The notes under the pieces are model-generated. The model was not told the DNA's origin and made no database searches. It saw only the letters and a program-made list of their open reading frames with translations. A stretch of 64,000 nucleotides of DNA from Sabethes cyaneus (lineage: Eukaryota > Arthropoda > Insecta > Diptera > Culicidae), in NCBI RefSeq assembly GCF_943734655.1, contig NC_071354.1:69833544-69897543 (forward strand). Direction: 5' to 3'. Positions 34,863-45,726 of the stretch are shown one piece after another; within the stretch, counting starts at the first letter, position 1; each line of letters starts with the position of its first letter. The position numbers were made by a program, and so were the translations under genes.

Positions 34863-35552
34863 TCAAGACTCGAAAACCCCCACATGCCAAATTTAGTTCC
34901 ATTTGTTTGATTAGTTGTCGATTTATGACGAAATTTGTATTTCATTTATATGGGAGGCCCCCCCCCCCCTTCTAAGCAGGGAGGGGTCGTAATTCATAAG
35001 AAAACAATTCTTGCCTCCTAAAACCCTCGCATGCCAAATTTGGTTCCATTTACTTGATTAGTTCTCAAGTGATGAGGAAAGCTGTATTTCATTGGTATGG
35101 GAGCCCCCCTCCCCTTCTAAGCAGGGGAGGGGTCCTAGTTCATAAGAAAAAAATTCTTGCTTCCTAAAACCCCCACATGCCAAATTTGGTTCCATTTGCT
35201 TGATTAGTTCTCGAGATAAGAGGAAATTTGTATTTCATTTGTATGGAAACCCCCCTTCTTAAAGGGGAGAGGGGTCACAATTCCCTTCCTAAAGAGGGGA
35301 GAGATCTCAATTCACCATAGAAAAAATGCTTGCGTCCAAAAACACCCACATGCCAAATTTGGTTCCTCTAGTTCTCTAGTTATGCAAAAATTTGTGTTTC
35401 TTTTGTATGGGAGCCCTCCCTCTTAGGGGAGCAGGGGTCTCTAACTATCATAAGAACCTTCCCTGGGCCCAAAAACCCCTACAAGCAAATTTTCACGCCG
35501 ATCGGTTTAGTAGTTTTCGATTCTATAAGGAACATACCGACAGACAGACAGA
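34863..35552 (+). repeat. Four diverged tandem units of about 145 bp, the last ending in CAGACAGA
   Basis: Units start near 34870, 35020, 35165 and 35338. Each contains CATGCCAAATTTGGTTCC (or a close variant), TTGATTAGTTCTCGA, a TTCATT-TATGGGAGCC stretch and a run of C followed by GGGGAGGGGTC. The last unit ends with the ACCGATCGGTTTAGTAG-type module and a short CAGACAGA tract at about 35541-35556. No coding role is supported. Confidence 0.75.
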
Positions 35553-35808
35553 CAGAAATGCAGATTATTACGAAATAACGGGAAGAAGCATAATAACAGC
35601 ATGACATTTTGCATCCAAAAAGGCTTGCATGCAGCATTTACCATAACAATATTATTAAAGCCTGTTACACAGTTCCATCGGCACCAGAAATAGAGGGGCC
35701 CAGCGTACTAGATGGCCCGACCAGGTTGACGCTCAATGAATTGGCGACGAGTAGCCCAGCAGAGGAATTCTTTATTCGGTTGAAGCCACCTCGGGTTTAT
35801 GCTGCTAC

Positions 35809-35889
35809 AAGAAGAAGAAGAAGAAGAAGAAGAAGAAGAAGAAGAAGAAGAAGAAGAAGAAGAAGAAGAAGAAGAAGAAGAAGAAGAAG

Positions 35890-35919
<30 letters not shown>
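35809..35919. repeat. (GAA)n trinucleotide tract
   Basis: About 37 copies, nearly pure, continuing into a degenerate GAAGAAG-rich stretch to about 35975. Open frames across it (poly-Arg, poly-Ser, poly-Phe on either strand) are artefacts of the repeat. Confidence 0.95.
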
Positions 35920-35921
<2 letters not shown>

Positions 35922-35975
35922 TACGAATAAGAAGAAGATGATGAAGAAGAGAAAGAAATAAAAGAAGAAGAAGTA

Positions 35976-36797
35976 GAAAAGGCAGTGACCACTTACGTAC
36001 CCATCACTTGAGCATTTTTTGAAGAGCTCCAATAGAGTAAACAACCAAGCGTGTATACTGAACCTTAGCAATAGAGGTTGGAAAATTAAAATATTTATAT
36101 AAAATAAATATTTACGCCGAGCATCTGCAAACGATTTTATCATGAGAAAACAGAGAAGCGAATGGTTCAATTCGCTTATAATATACGATATACGAATATC
36201 GAATGCAACGCGAAATAACTGCGAACCTTCCAAAGCAACTAATACTACTTTAAACAATTTTCTTTTCGTGAAGATATTATTTTAAATACTTTCCGGCATC
36301 CCTGGCCATCTTATACCCGCTAAATCGGCCAGACGTAATGTTTAGTATTCAATTCTTGAACGAATTTTGATGTTCACAATGAGATTATGTTCGCGATAAA
36401 ATTCAAAGTCGATGGATGCATGGAAGTATCGGTGAGGCAGGCGAATAGTGTATATTCGTGACGGATGTTCATCGATTCAAATAATTATTTTTTCGCGAAT
36501 TCTCCAACCACTGTTCATCAGGAAACATCCTTGGAGTTCTGATACCATATCCGACGACAACTCAATCGGTTCTGGTAACGCTGGTTGAAAGAGTTCCTCT
36601 CTGCAATACATACGAAAACAGTACAAATTGTTTGGTGAGTCTCGATCAGTGAAAGACAGGCTTGTCTAGGTCTGAGTCAGGCTAGACCCAGACCACTTGA
36701 GGAGTCTTTCATCGACTAGTGTTTAAACTCGCAGTATTCGATTTTAACGGAAAACAGTGAGGTCATCGAAACCCGAGGACCACAACTGGGGGGAGGA
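35976..36797. other. Spacer or decayed LTR-element interior
   Basis: No intact frame. The final bases GGGGGGAGGA (36788-36797) resemble a polypurine tract directly before an LTR-like start. If that is right, the preceding sequence may be the decayed end of an LTR retrotransposon, but I see no protein motif to confirm this. Confidence 0.3.
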
Positions 36798-37324
36798 TGT
36801 TGCCACAGGGACATCGACGAAGCGGATACACGGTTCCGACGGTAACACCACGAGTGACATGTGTCTAGTCTATATGGGGATTTAATCGTCTCAGACTAAA
36901 AGTCATTGGCGGAAATAGCACTCAATTCTAGGGGGGCTATAGCCCCCAGCATTTTTTTCGACCATTTTGATTCGTCAGAATATTAAATTTAAATGTATAT
37001 TAATGCATTAATGCATATTAATACAACATATAGTGTACTAAATATAAATTATTACGCATAGGAACACACCGTACCAACAATGGCCTGCAAGAGCCAATCC
37101 GACATTTGGCAGTAGAACACAATCCTAGTAGACTACATTTTGACTTTCAATACTTGACCAATTGTAATTATATTTGTATATATGGAATTTAATGTATCAT
37201 GTAATGTAATATGTAATTTGCTATTTTGTCCCAAAATGTATTTATGGATAAGTTAATGATAACTTCGACATTGAATAAAAATCGCATAATATACGGTTCT
37301 TTTTAATTTTTAAGGAATTCAACA
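36798..37324 (+). repeat. Putative LTR
   Basis: Begins TGTTGCC and ends TTCAACA, giving a TGTTG...CAACA inverted terminus. It is preceded by a purine tract and has AATAAA at about 37274. No second LTR or flanking duplication was found, so it may be a 3' LTR of a decayed element or a coincidence. Confidence 0.4.
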
Positions 37325-37610
37325 AAATCAGCAAGAGCTACGTATTAAAAATAACAATCAGGCATCATCAGCGCATGTTAAATATAGTACTGAAAAGATA
37401 GTAAGATTATCTTCATCAGCTACAAACCATAATTATGTATTCTCGATCAGTACAAACCAATTCACTGTTTTCCACCACCAGGACGTCCTTTCCTCGTTTG
37501 GCAACTGTCTTTTTGGTATTCATAAATTTGTTACGTAACTATTCCCATGACTCCTCCTCCGTCCTACGTAACAACAAGTAGTGCAAATTCGACCTCCCTC
37601 AGTCCCCTCT

Positions 37611-37761
37611 ACACGTTACGTAATTTGTGTACGAAGCCTAACTCAATAGACTTGAAGCTGTTCATTTAACCAGTGCAGCGCCTTTTACACGTTACGTAAT
37701 TTGTGTACGAAGCCTAACTCAATAGACTTGAAGCTGTTCATTTAACCAGTGCAGCGCCTTT
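37611..37761. repeat. 76-bp tandem duplication
   Basis: The unit starting ACACGTTACGTAATTTGTGT and ending GTGCAGCGCCTTT occurs twice in direct succession with essentially no differences. This points to a recent local duplication. Confidence 0.9.
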
Positions 37762-37834
37762 CAATTTGGTGGTTCTCCATATTTTCCATGCCAAATTATA
37801 AAAACATAAATTGCCTGTTTTTAATGTGCAGTAA

Positions 37835-38065
37835 TTGGCAAATTACCCTAGCAACGCGGCGTCGTTTATGTATCTACAGAACAGCAGTGGCCCCAGATTG
37901 GTACCCTGTGGTACAATAGAATTATTCGGCTGCTACCAGATCCTACGAAAAGTAACATATTCATAAATGTTAGTCAATAAGCCAAATTCTTCGAGCTTAC
38001 TCATGTCATATTAACGGAATCAAAAGCGGCTATCTAGTCAGCATAAACCGTGTCAACTTGAGCTT
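37835..38065 (-). pseudogene. Jockey-clade reverse transcriptase fragment
   Basis: On the minus strand an upstream piece reads DTVYAD and AAFDSVNM, matching the first catalytic RT block of jockey-like elements. Farther on comes VPQGTNLGPLLF followed by YIND, the next conserved block. Frameshifts and stops separate the pieces, and both ends of the element are missing. Clade assignment rests on the PQG-NLGPLLF block. Confidence 0.65.
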
Positions 38066-41000
38066 TGCTAGCTCAGCTCAGAATGATTGCAAAATTATGT
38101 ACCTAAAATCGTAATAAAACTCCAATTACCGCTTGGGAAGCGCAGAGAGCCATGTAGGCTAATGCCAAATTTTGTAGCAAACCCTTCGTATAAATTTTTG
38201 CCAAGCAAACTTTTGTTTTACTGTTGTATTTAGGAAAAACCTTAAGATAGAAATCATTAATCTTATCCTAGGCCTATGACAAATGAAGCTGTAATCAAAT
38301 ATATTGTTGATTTGAAACCACCACCAACACCAGAATGTAATTTCTCTTTGTTTCTTATGAATAAAGTCATAAAATTTGCTGTAAAGCAAATAGGTTTTTT
38401 AATTGTTGCCGGGACACACAATTACTGTAACCATTATTGCAACAACAGCTAGAACCATTGACGACTGCATTTGTGCGTAGGTAGGTAGGTAGGTACCATG
38501 CAGAGATTAATTATGATAGAAAGTTACACATTGACCGAATGTGCTGATTCTGAGTTGGCTGCCGGTTCGTTAATGGTTACAATTGTGGAAGCCATTCCGG
38601 TTGATGGAAAACATCGAATGGGTTTTATTGTTGTTTGTTCCGCTATTTACCACGCGTGCGAAAGATTTGCTGTAAACAGTAAACAGGAATATTTTTCGTT
38701 ACAACACCAATTGGGGTGTTCCTTAAAGTTGACGTGCAATTTCTCGTGAATTGATAGTATTTAAAAATAATTTAACGATTTTTTCTAGCAGTGAAATCAT
38801 TGAAAAATACATAAAAAAGATTACTGTCAAATTGCAGCAGACTCATAATCGTGTGCGAAAATAAATAAGTTGGAACCAACTGTTCGGACAAAGGGAATCG
38901 GGATAAACGATGCAATCAAAACGATAAAGTTCAATCAACGATTTTCTTCCTTTCAACCTACCTCCGGATTCGCACACGAGCTACTGCATGCAAGTGGAAA
39001 TATACGAGACGAAAACAGTCAGTTCGACAGTGCGCTGAAAACCGAATCGCATTTTCAGTAACGACTGCACCACCACCGACCGGCATCGCACGCGACGTCG
39101 GTTGATGGAAAAACAGGAAAATCATGTCAAAACTCTTCCGCACATGAATGGAGGTGTACATACCTATACCGGTTTGCTGAATGATGATGGTGCGAGAAAA
39201 AAATCCTTCGATACAGCTTCGATCAATCCAATTTACAGCGACGAATTGGAGGCAATCAATTGTAATTACATCGTTTTACAAATGATGTTTTGCAACACCG
39301 GGCGTGCTCTGTCAGCTTTAGTTTGGGATATTATCTAGGATGGGTGAACAATTTGCATCGTCGAAAAATGATTATTGGCCGTTCACGAAGTCATTTCGAA
39401 CCCATCACTAAAAATAATTTTCCGTCGGTGTTGGCAGCACTGCAGCACGGGGCCAGGTGCTAAGTTGCATTTCTGGGAAATCTGAATATAAAGCAATTTT
39501 CTGCGTCCTGATTGCGCTCACAAGGCAGGTGGTCGCTCGCGGTGATCAACATCATGGGACTGTGTTAAATGATGGAGGGCTGCGATCGGGAAATTCGCCG
39601 GCTGCGGGTGGCGGTAGGTAGTTTGATGAGCACAAGCACTTTGAAGCCTTTATGGTGGACTTTGTTCTGCGGCAGCGTGAGTTGATTGAGAATTGATGCA
39701 ATTTGTAGCTGCTGCTGCTGCTGCTGCTGCTGATGAATTCCTAATGGACTGTTGGCTTTCGGCATTGTTTTGCGCGTCGGATATGTACACCGGCTAACTG
39801 AAAACATTGAACTAATTGCTTAACCACTTGTTCCGTAAATCCGTGATCTGACAGTTTTTGGTTTACACGGAATGAAACTGATTCGTACTTGCAATTGAAT
39901 CACACGTTAGAATACACCTCTTTCAAATGCTTGTTTGTTTTGAGCTATTCAAAATAAATTGGGATAGCTAGGGATATGGAAACTCTGGAAAAGTTTTTCT
40001 TTCAACCGGGTTGCGAAAAAACTTTAATTTAAAAACCCACAATAAATACAGTCGGTTGTTACTGGTGTGATGTTTAATCAGCTAGGACCAGTGCCAAAGT
40101 TTTTACGGCAATCTACTCAGAATCATGAAGGTAATCGATTTTTCCTATAAAACAAAAAGGAAACCGCTGCGCCCGGTATCAACACCGATATACCACACAC
40201 GTGAGAGAAGCTTTTCGGTGTTAAATGGAAGATTTTATGAAAGCACTATTCGGTTGACCGGAAAAGTTGTAACTTACACCCCGTACTATCCCACTGCTGG
40301 CTGCTTTTTGCTTTGCTTGCACACACAAGCTAAGCTCGATCCAACTCTCCAGTGTGAAATGAAGTTGCATAAGCTTAATCTTTAACTGAGTTGTCAAGCG
40401 GAAGTGGAAAAGGCGGATGTGAATGTGATGCAGCAATTGCTTGGCTAAGCTCTGGGAAGGATCAGTTTTCCGTTCTGCAATGGTCAGCATCGATGGAAAT
40501 GGTGATGTCGGCAAGCAAGGCGTGTGATGAAGGTGGGAGGAAAAAACTGTGTACAAATAAATTAGCCCTGTAATCGATGGTGAAACAAGAACTCTAATCG
40601 CATTAGGGAGAACTGTAGATTGGATTTTACGTACATGAAGAAATATGGTTTCGCTTCGACATGGTGGTTTAATGGAAGCAATAATTGAAACCGAATTAGA
40701 AACACGGAAGTAGCCAACATTATTTGCAGGTAACGCTTGGCTAAGTATTTTAGCCAAACTTTTGTCAAATGAAAGACCATGTGTTATCGCAATAACTATC
40801 GAAACATGATATTGGCGATGTCTTCACCTGCTGGGGTTACATTTCGCGTAATGTACCCGTCACTTGGCCTTCGAAATCGTGGCCTTCTAATCCGCCACGA
40901 CCTTATTCGACTTAACCAATTCGTATGCCGCTTTAAAATTGTGTTCAACCTATAACGGTCTTTATTTAATAACCTGGGTGTGGCATACTATATCTTTATA

Positions 41001-41578
41001 TCCTATTGGAGGCTTTGCTTGAAATGTGAATATGTATTGTTTACATATTATCTGGGTAGTTTCCGATAGCGTGTAACTGGTTCGGAGTGAAAGTGTCGGA
41101 TTTGATTGACAGCTTCTCGAGTAAATCGAGTCAGACGCCAGTCGTGGAGATGGCGTACCACAGGATATCACATTGGCGATCCATTGCCACACTGAATTTT
41201 CGGGGTGACTTTAGAGCTAAACTTCTTTATCATAGGACATCGCACCAGGATAAATAAGTAAGAAATTTATTTAAACATTTGGTGGCAGCATTGTTGCTCA
41301 GTAAGATTTGTTAAGGTTCAGAGGTCACATTACATACATAACGGAGAGTCTACAGACTACGTATGAGTGCTAACTGATTTCAGTATAATAAACAACCTAA
41401 ATGATAAACAAACCTTTCACTTCGCTTCATTGTGGATGCTGCCCTTGTCAGCTGCTTGATCACTTTTAGTTCTTTAGCTGCTGGTTTCATCTAGTTCAAA
41501 GTGGGTGGACCCATAGATTGTTCATCAATCTCAATCACTATACCACAGAACAGAAGTGGAAGTATAAATCCAAACACG
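38066..41578. other. Spacer with small microsatellites
   Basis: No gene is supported. (GGTA)n lies at about 38476-38495 and (CTG)n at about 39709-39733. Frames at 38498, 40125 and 40221 are short, overlap on opposite strands and lack any motif. Confidence 0.35.
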
Positions 41579-41859
41579 TAGGGTATTGTCGTTATCGTCG
41601 GGCCACTGTTATGATCGGGCCATCACGATTTTACAGTTTTAATAACTCATGATATCTATGATACAACCATGGTAAAACTTCTTACTGTGATAGCTAACTT
41701 TTCACAATATTGTGAGTTTCAATCGTGTATTCAAAACACCCGTTATGAATTCAGTGACTAAATCTTACAAAAAAAGTTTTCCAGGCGCAATGAACTTTAC
41801 TTCAAGAAATGATTCATGAAATGCAATTATCGAGGTAAATTTTGAAAATGTATGAAGTG

Positions 41860-42574
41860 TGTTCGGATACGAACCAATTTTCTGTAGCAACCGATTATTT
41901 TTCGGTAATGCTCAAACTGTAATATATTTGTGTTAAATCAACGTTTTAAAATATATACAATAAACTTACAAGAAGTGGTTTTACTGTTTCCGTTTACACC
42001 TTCTTATCCTACGCTTGTTACAATTTACGGCGGCTATACGCTTTGTGCCAAAGAACAACTTGGGGTGAGCTACCCTACTTTTAATTTGCACGGCTGTGAA
42101 TGATACCAAAGATTCAATCTGGTAAGTATACATTTTATACATTTTCGGTTGGTTTCAGGTTACTTACTACAGGGCTACGATTGATTACGGTAAGTATCTA
42201 ACAGGTAAGTATTCCAGAATACTACTAGATTTCACTGTCGCTATTTCTGCAGGTAAGTACAAATGAATTTGTTTACATATTTTAGTTTACACTAATTCAC
42301 TATACACTCTCTTTCTTACCACTTCAATTACAAATTTCAACCACTTAGCAGGAGCTATTTTGCAATCCTGGTGTTATTTCACACGAAAAGAGGTATTTTA
42401 ATTGAACTTAGAATTAGAATTATCTTTGTGATCTGCAATCTAGAACACTTTGTACAATGGCTAATTTTTATTTACCTACCCGCTCACTTCTTTTGACACT
42501 GTAAACATTCGACCACAATGTAAACAACCTGCACGATATGTTTGCAGTGTTGCCATATATGCGGTATCGTAACA
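41860..42574 (-). repeat. 3' LTR of the BEL element
   Basis: 715 bp, essentially identical to the other LTR. It contains four GGTAAGTA words on the + strand (42121, 42189, 42204, 42252), which read TACTTACC in the sense of the element. Confidence 0.92.
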
Positions 42575-42687
42575 CTCCCGTCCGTAACATCTGGCACTTC
42601 CGGATTTACCGAATCTCAGATACCGCTAGGATTATTGCTCCACTACCTTAATTCCGCCTGTCTGACACCTGCACCTGCACGATTCTG

Positions 42688-45600
42688 TTAATATACTTCA
42701 AGAAAACCGTTATTGTTGCCGGTAATAAACCCTGGATCTGTACAGCACTGTACTTCGTTCACCATTTTGCTTACTGAGTCACGCATGAACTCTTCCGGCA
42801 CCTTTATTTCGCTAAACTCCCGTCCTAACAGAGACTCACTCGGGTTTATCACAGTCTGTTTATCTTCATCTTCGGATTTCATCGTCTTCGAACCGATATC
42901 GACTTTGCTTGCAACGTTTTGATTTGGAATTTTATCTACCACTTCAACGTCTACTGCTTGCACAGCCCCGCCATTTTCTATTGAATTTCTAGCTTGTTTT
43001 TTTTGATGTCGTGCCTCATCGATTTGTCGCTTCAGACTCTCCAGCAACACTTCAGCAGTGAACAAAGAAAACTTCTTTATAAATACATCTTTATCGGAAC
43101 CCTTATCTTTTTCGCCTTTTTTCTCAGCCTTTTCGACTAAAGCTTGTTTGATAATGACCTGGTCCTTTCGAAGGATACCGTTGATAGGTGTGAGGACAGA
43201 GGCGGCAATGCTACCGGATGCCAGTCGACTACTACGGCCTAGCATACCCTGTTGGTTAGATATTCCAGGACTCAGATTTCTTGGAGCATTCCGCCGACTT
43301 GTAAAGTTCGAATTACCAAGATTACCAGCAGTCATATTTGCTCCCAGGTTTGAAACCCCCAGAGTATTCGTTCCATAGACAGTCCACCCGAGCTTGCATC
43401 GAACTGCGATCGGTTCGACAGGTGTACCCGTCTTTGCTTCCAATGGCGCAAACGAGTGGATGTTGTTTAATCCGATTAATAACTCTGGGTGACCATCGTA
43501 CGACTCCATTGGTAATTCTCGCATGTAGGCGTATTGTGCGGTAAGTTTCTCCTTGTCCAACTTCTGACGAGGCAGCATAAGCTTACCAACAGTCCGGACA
43601 TCATGCAACAGCAGCTTATTTGCGCCATCACCGACACCAGATGCCCACAAATCCATACGCCGCGAATTCTTTTCCTCGCGCTTGACATTGGCCGTCCACT
43701 TTAGGGTCAGGCCTTCTCGAACGCCAACCACACCTAAGCGATCGGCTAATTTCTTCTCCACCAACGTTACCGAGGCACCTTCATCCAGGAATGCAAGCAC
43801 CGTTACCATCTTTTCGCCACAGTATAGTTGTACGGGAACTATTCGGAATATGACGGTTGAGTCACTGCGGATATGCGCGCTCATGCCTATCGTGCTTTCA
43901 ACGGGGTGCATTAGCGGATTGTGACGCTCTCTGCAATCGCCAATGTTACAGCGTATACGGAATTTGCACTGACCGCCATGCTCGTTTAGGCACACATTGC
44001 ATAGTTTCTCCCGGATAACCATCCTCAAACGTTCACTATACGGCATTCTCCCAAAATGATCACAGTGACGCAGGCGGTGTCCTGTACTCTGGCATACTTT
44101 GCAAGGTTTCAGCTCCCTTTGCTCGGTTGAAATATCACCCGAACTGCAAGCTTCACTGTGACTAAGCAACACACCTCTTCCTTCCGACGTTTCCCTTCTG
44201 GGCGGTGGAACACCTCCGGACTGATAGCGTGTATCTTGCACGTCGACGTTCGCATCGCAGGCATCGTCGACTATCTCCATTAGGAAATCCGTAAGCGTTC
44301 GTAGTGTTGGTTCTCCGCCGGCATTTCTCCTTTGGTAGTGTACCCACTCCCGTTTCTCGCGGTCCGGTATCTTTGCCACAAGTTGCCTAATTAGCAACGG
44401 ATTAACGAGATGGTGCCGAAGTCCCGCAGCTTCTAAATGCTCACAGAGCTGCTCCACCGTGTTCCCAAACGGTATGAAACTCTTCAAGTTGTCTGGTTTT
44501 GGTGGTTCTAGCTCGGTGACTTGGTCCAAGAACTCTTGAAGCAGTTGCTCCGGACGCCCAAAATGCCGCCGTAACTTTTCGATGACTCTTGGAACCGACT
44601 CGGGGAGAAGCAGCTGACCAGCCACCAGTTCCAATGCTCTACCTTCCAAACACTCCTGCAGCCGAACCAGATTTTCGTGATTCATGTAGCCACAGGCATC
44701 GTTCGATGCTTTGTAGGAAGCATAAAACAATGGCCACTGCCTTGGATGGCCCGAAAACTTCGGAAGCTTGGTTGTTAAACCGCTTCTCGCCACTAGCTGC
44801 GCTCGTGTAGGCCCGACTTGTTGCCCAAGCCTGTTTCGGCTGGCATTACCCACTTTCGTGCAATTTTGCGGTGTATTGTTGCCACTGAACGGATTGGTGT
44901 GCTGGCTGCACTCCGAATCCTCATCATACTCATCGTCATCGAACTCTCCTACTGCGTCCCTTTCTCTAGCCAACTTGTTGGTGTTCGCCTGATCCTGCTT
45001 CAGCGCTTCGTTTTTGCTTTCGCTCGGAAAGACCCTTTGTGACTGTTTCGCAACCACCTTCGGAGTTTTGATGACAGAAAGCTCCTTTAATTCTCTGTCG
45101 AGATCGGCCACCTGTTGCTCGAATGACCGCTGACTTGCTTTCATTCGCTCGATCTGCATCCTCTTCTTCTGCAGAATCTCTTCATGCAGAGCTCTCCTTT
45201 CTTCTTCTTCTTCGTCCCGCAATCTGATCTCCATTTCCAACTTTTTTCTCTCGAAGTCGCGCTGCATTCTTCTTTCCATCTGCTGCAGCTGCATTTCCGC
45301 CTCCAGCTCTTTGTCCTGCCGCTGTCGCTTCTCCTCCAGCTCCTTCATCCTCTGTTCGATGTCGGAGGTGCCCTTGCGGACGGCCGCACTGGGTTTGTCA
45401 GACTCTTCGACGGCCTTTTTACTGCGAGTCTGCCTTTGGGTATCTTTTTGCTGCTTCTGGTACTCCTGCTGACAAGCTTTACTTTGGCAGTACCATTTTT
45501 CCGGAGCCGAATCTTCCGCAACTCCAACACAACGGGAATGGAACCATTTCGCACAACTGTCGCAACCAATCATTTGCTCGTCACACGTCGACGGGCCGCA

Positions 45601-45690
45601 AATCTCGCACGGGGTCATAGTTAAGTCCAGAAACTCGCTCTCCGATGTAGCTCTAGGAGCGGAAGGTGCATCACGGGGTACGTCCGACAT
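42688..45690 (-). CDS. BEL/Pao gag-protease polyprotein with N-terminal PHD finger
   Basis: An intact 1000-residue frame. Residues 28-73 form a PHD-type zinc finger (CEIC, CDSCAKWFHSRC, WYC). Residues 105-205 are charged and heptad-like, a probable coiled coil. An acidic patch lies near 250-260. Residues 308-480 are the BEL gag region (LPKFSGHPRQWPLFYASY, DUF1759-type). Cys/His clusters at 530-545 and 564-591 are zinc-knuckle-like. Residues 612-770 are a retroviral-type aspartic protease (DUF1758-like), with LDEGASVTLV around Asp636 and the closing KLGWTVYG. In autonomous BEL elements the reverse transcriptase follows here. Instead the last 230 residues are low-complexity, Lys/Glu-rich and unlike RT, ending at a normal stop. 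The start ATG lies 37 bases inside the 5' LTR boundary. Intact coding despite the missing domains suggests recent trans-mobilisation or retained gag function. Confidence 0.9.
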   Translation of the reverse strand: MSDVPRDAPSAPRATSESEFLDLTMTPCEICGPSTCDEQMIGCDSCAKWFHSRCVGVAEDSAPEKWYCQSKACQQEYQKQQKDTQRQTRSKKAVEESDKPSAAVRKGTSDIEQRMKELEEKRQRQDKELEAEMQLQQMERRMQRDFERKKLEMEIRLRDEEEEERRALHEEILQKKRMQIERMKASQRSFEQQVADLDRELKELSVIKTPKVVAKQSQRVFPSESKNEALKQDQANTNKLARERDAVGEFDDDEYDEDSECSQHTNPFSGNNTPQNCTKVGNASRNRLGQQVGPTRAQLVARSGLTTKLPKFSGHPRQWPLFYASYKASNDACGYMNHENLVRLQECLEGRALELVAGQLLLPESVPRVIEKLRRHFGRPEQLLQEFLDQVTELEPPKPDNLKSFIPFGNTVEQLCEHLEAAGLRHHLVNPLLIRQLVAKIPDREKREWVHYQRRNAGGEPTLRTLTDFLMEIVDDACDANVDVQDTRYQSGGVPPPRRETSEGRGVLLSHSEACSSGDISTEQRELKPCKVCQSTGHRLRHCDHFGRMPYSERLRMVIREKLCNVCLNEHGGQCKFRIRCNIGDCRERHNPLMHPVESTIGMSAHIRSDSTVIFRIVPVQLYCGEKMVTVLAFLDEGASVTLVEKKLADRLGVVGVREGLTLKWTANVKREEKNSRRMDLWASGVGDGANKLLLHDVRTVGKLMLPRQKLDKEKLTAQYAYMRELPMESYDGHPELLIGLNNIHSFAPLEAKTGTPVEPIAVRCKLGWTVYGTNTLGVSNLGANMTAGNLGNSNFTSRRNAPRNLSPGISNQQGMLGRSSRLASGSIAASVLTPINGILRKDQVIIKQALVEKAEKKGEKDKGSDKDVFIKKFSLFTAEVLLESLKRQIDEARHQKKQARNSIENGGAVQAVDVEVVDKIPNQNVASKVDIGSKTMKSEDEDKQTVINPSESLLGREFSEIKVPEEFMRDSVSKMVNEVQCCTDPGFITGNNNGFLEVY

Positions 45691-45726
45691 CTCTTATGAC
45701 CGGTTTTAGTCACTTCTTTTTGAGAA

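Noticed and set aside
35609..36257. Poly-Arg, poly-Ser and poly-Phe frames
   Set aside because: Generated by the (GAA)n microsatellite.
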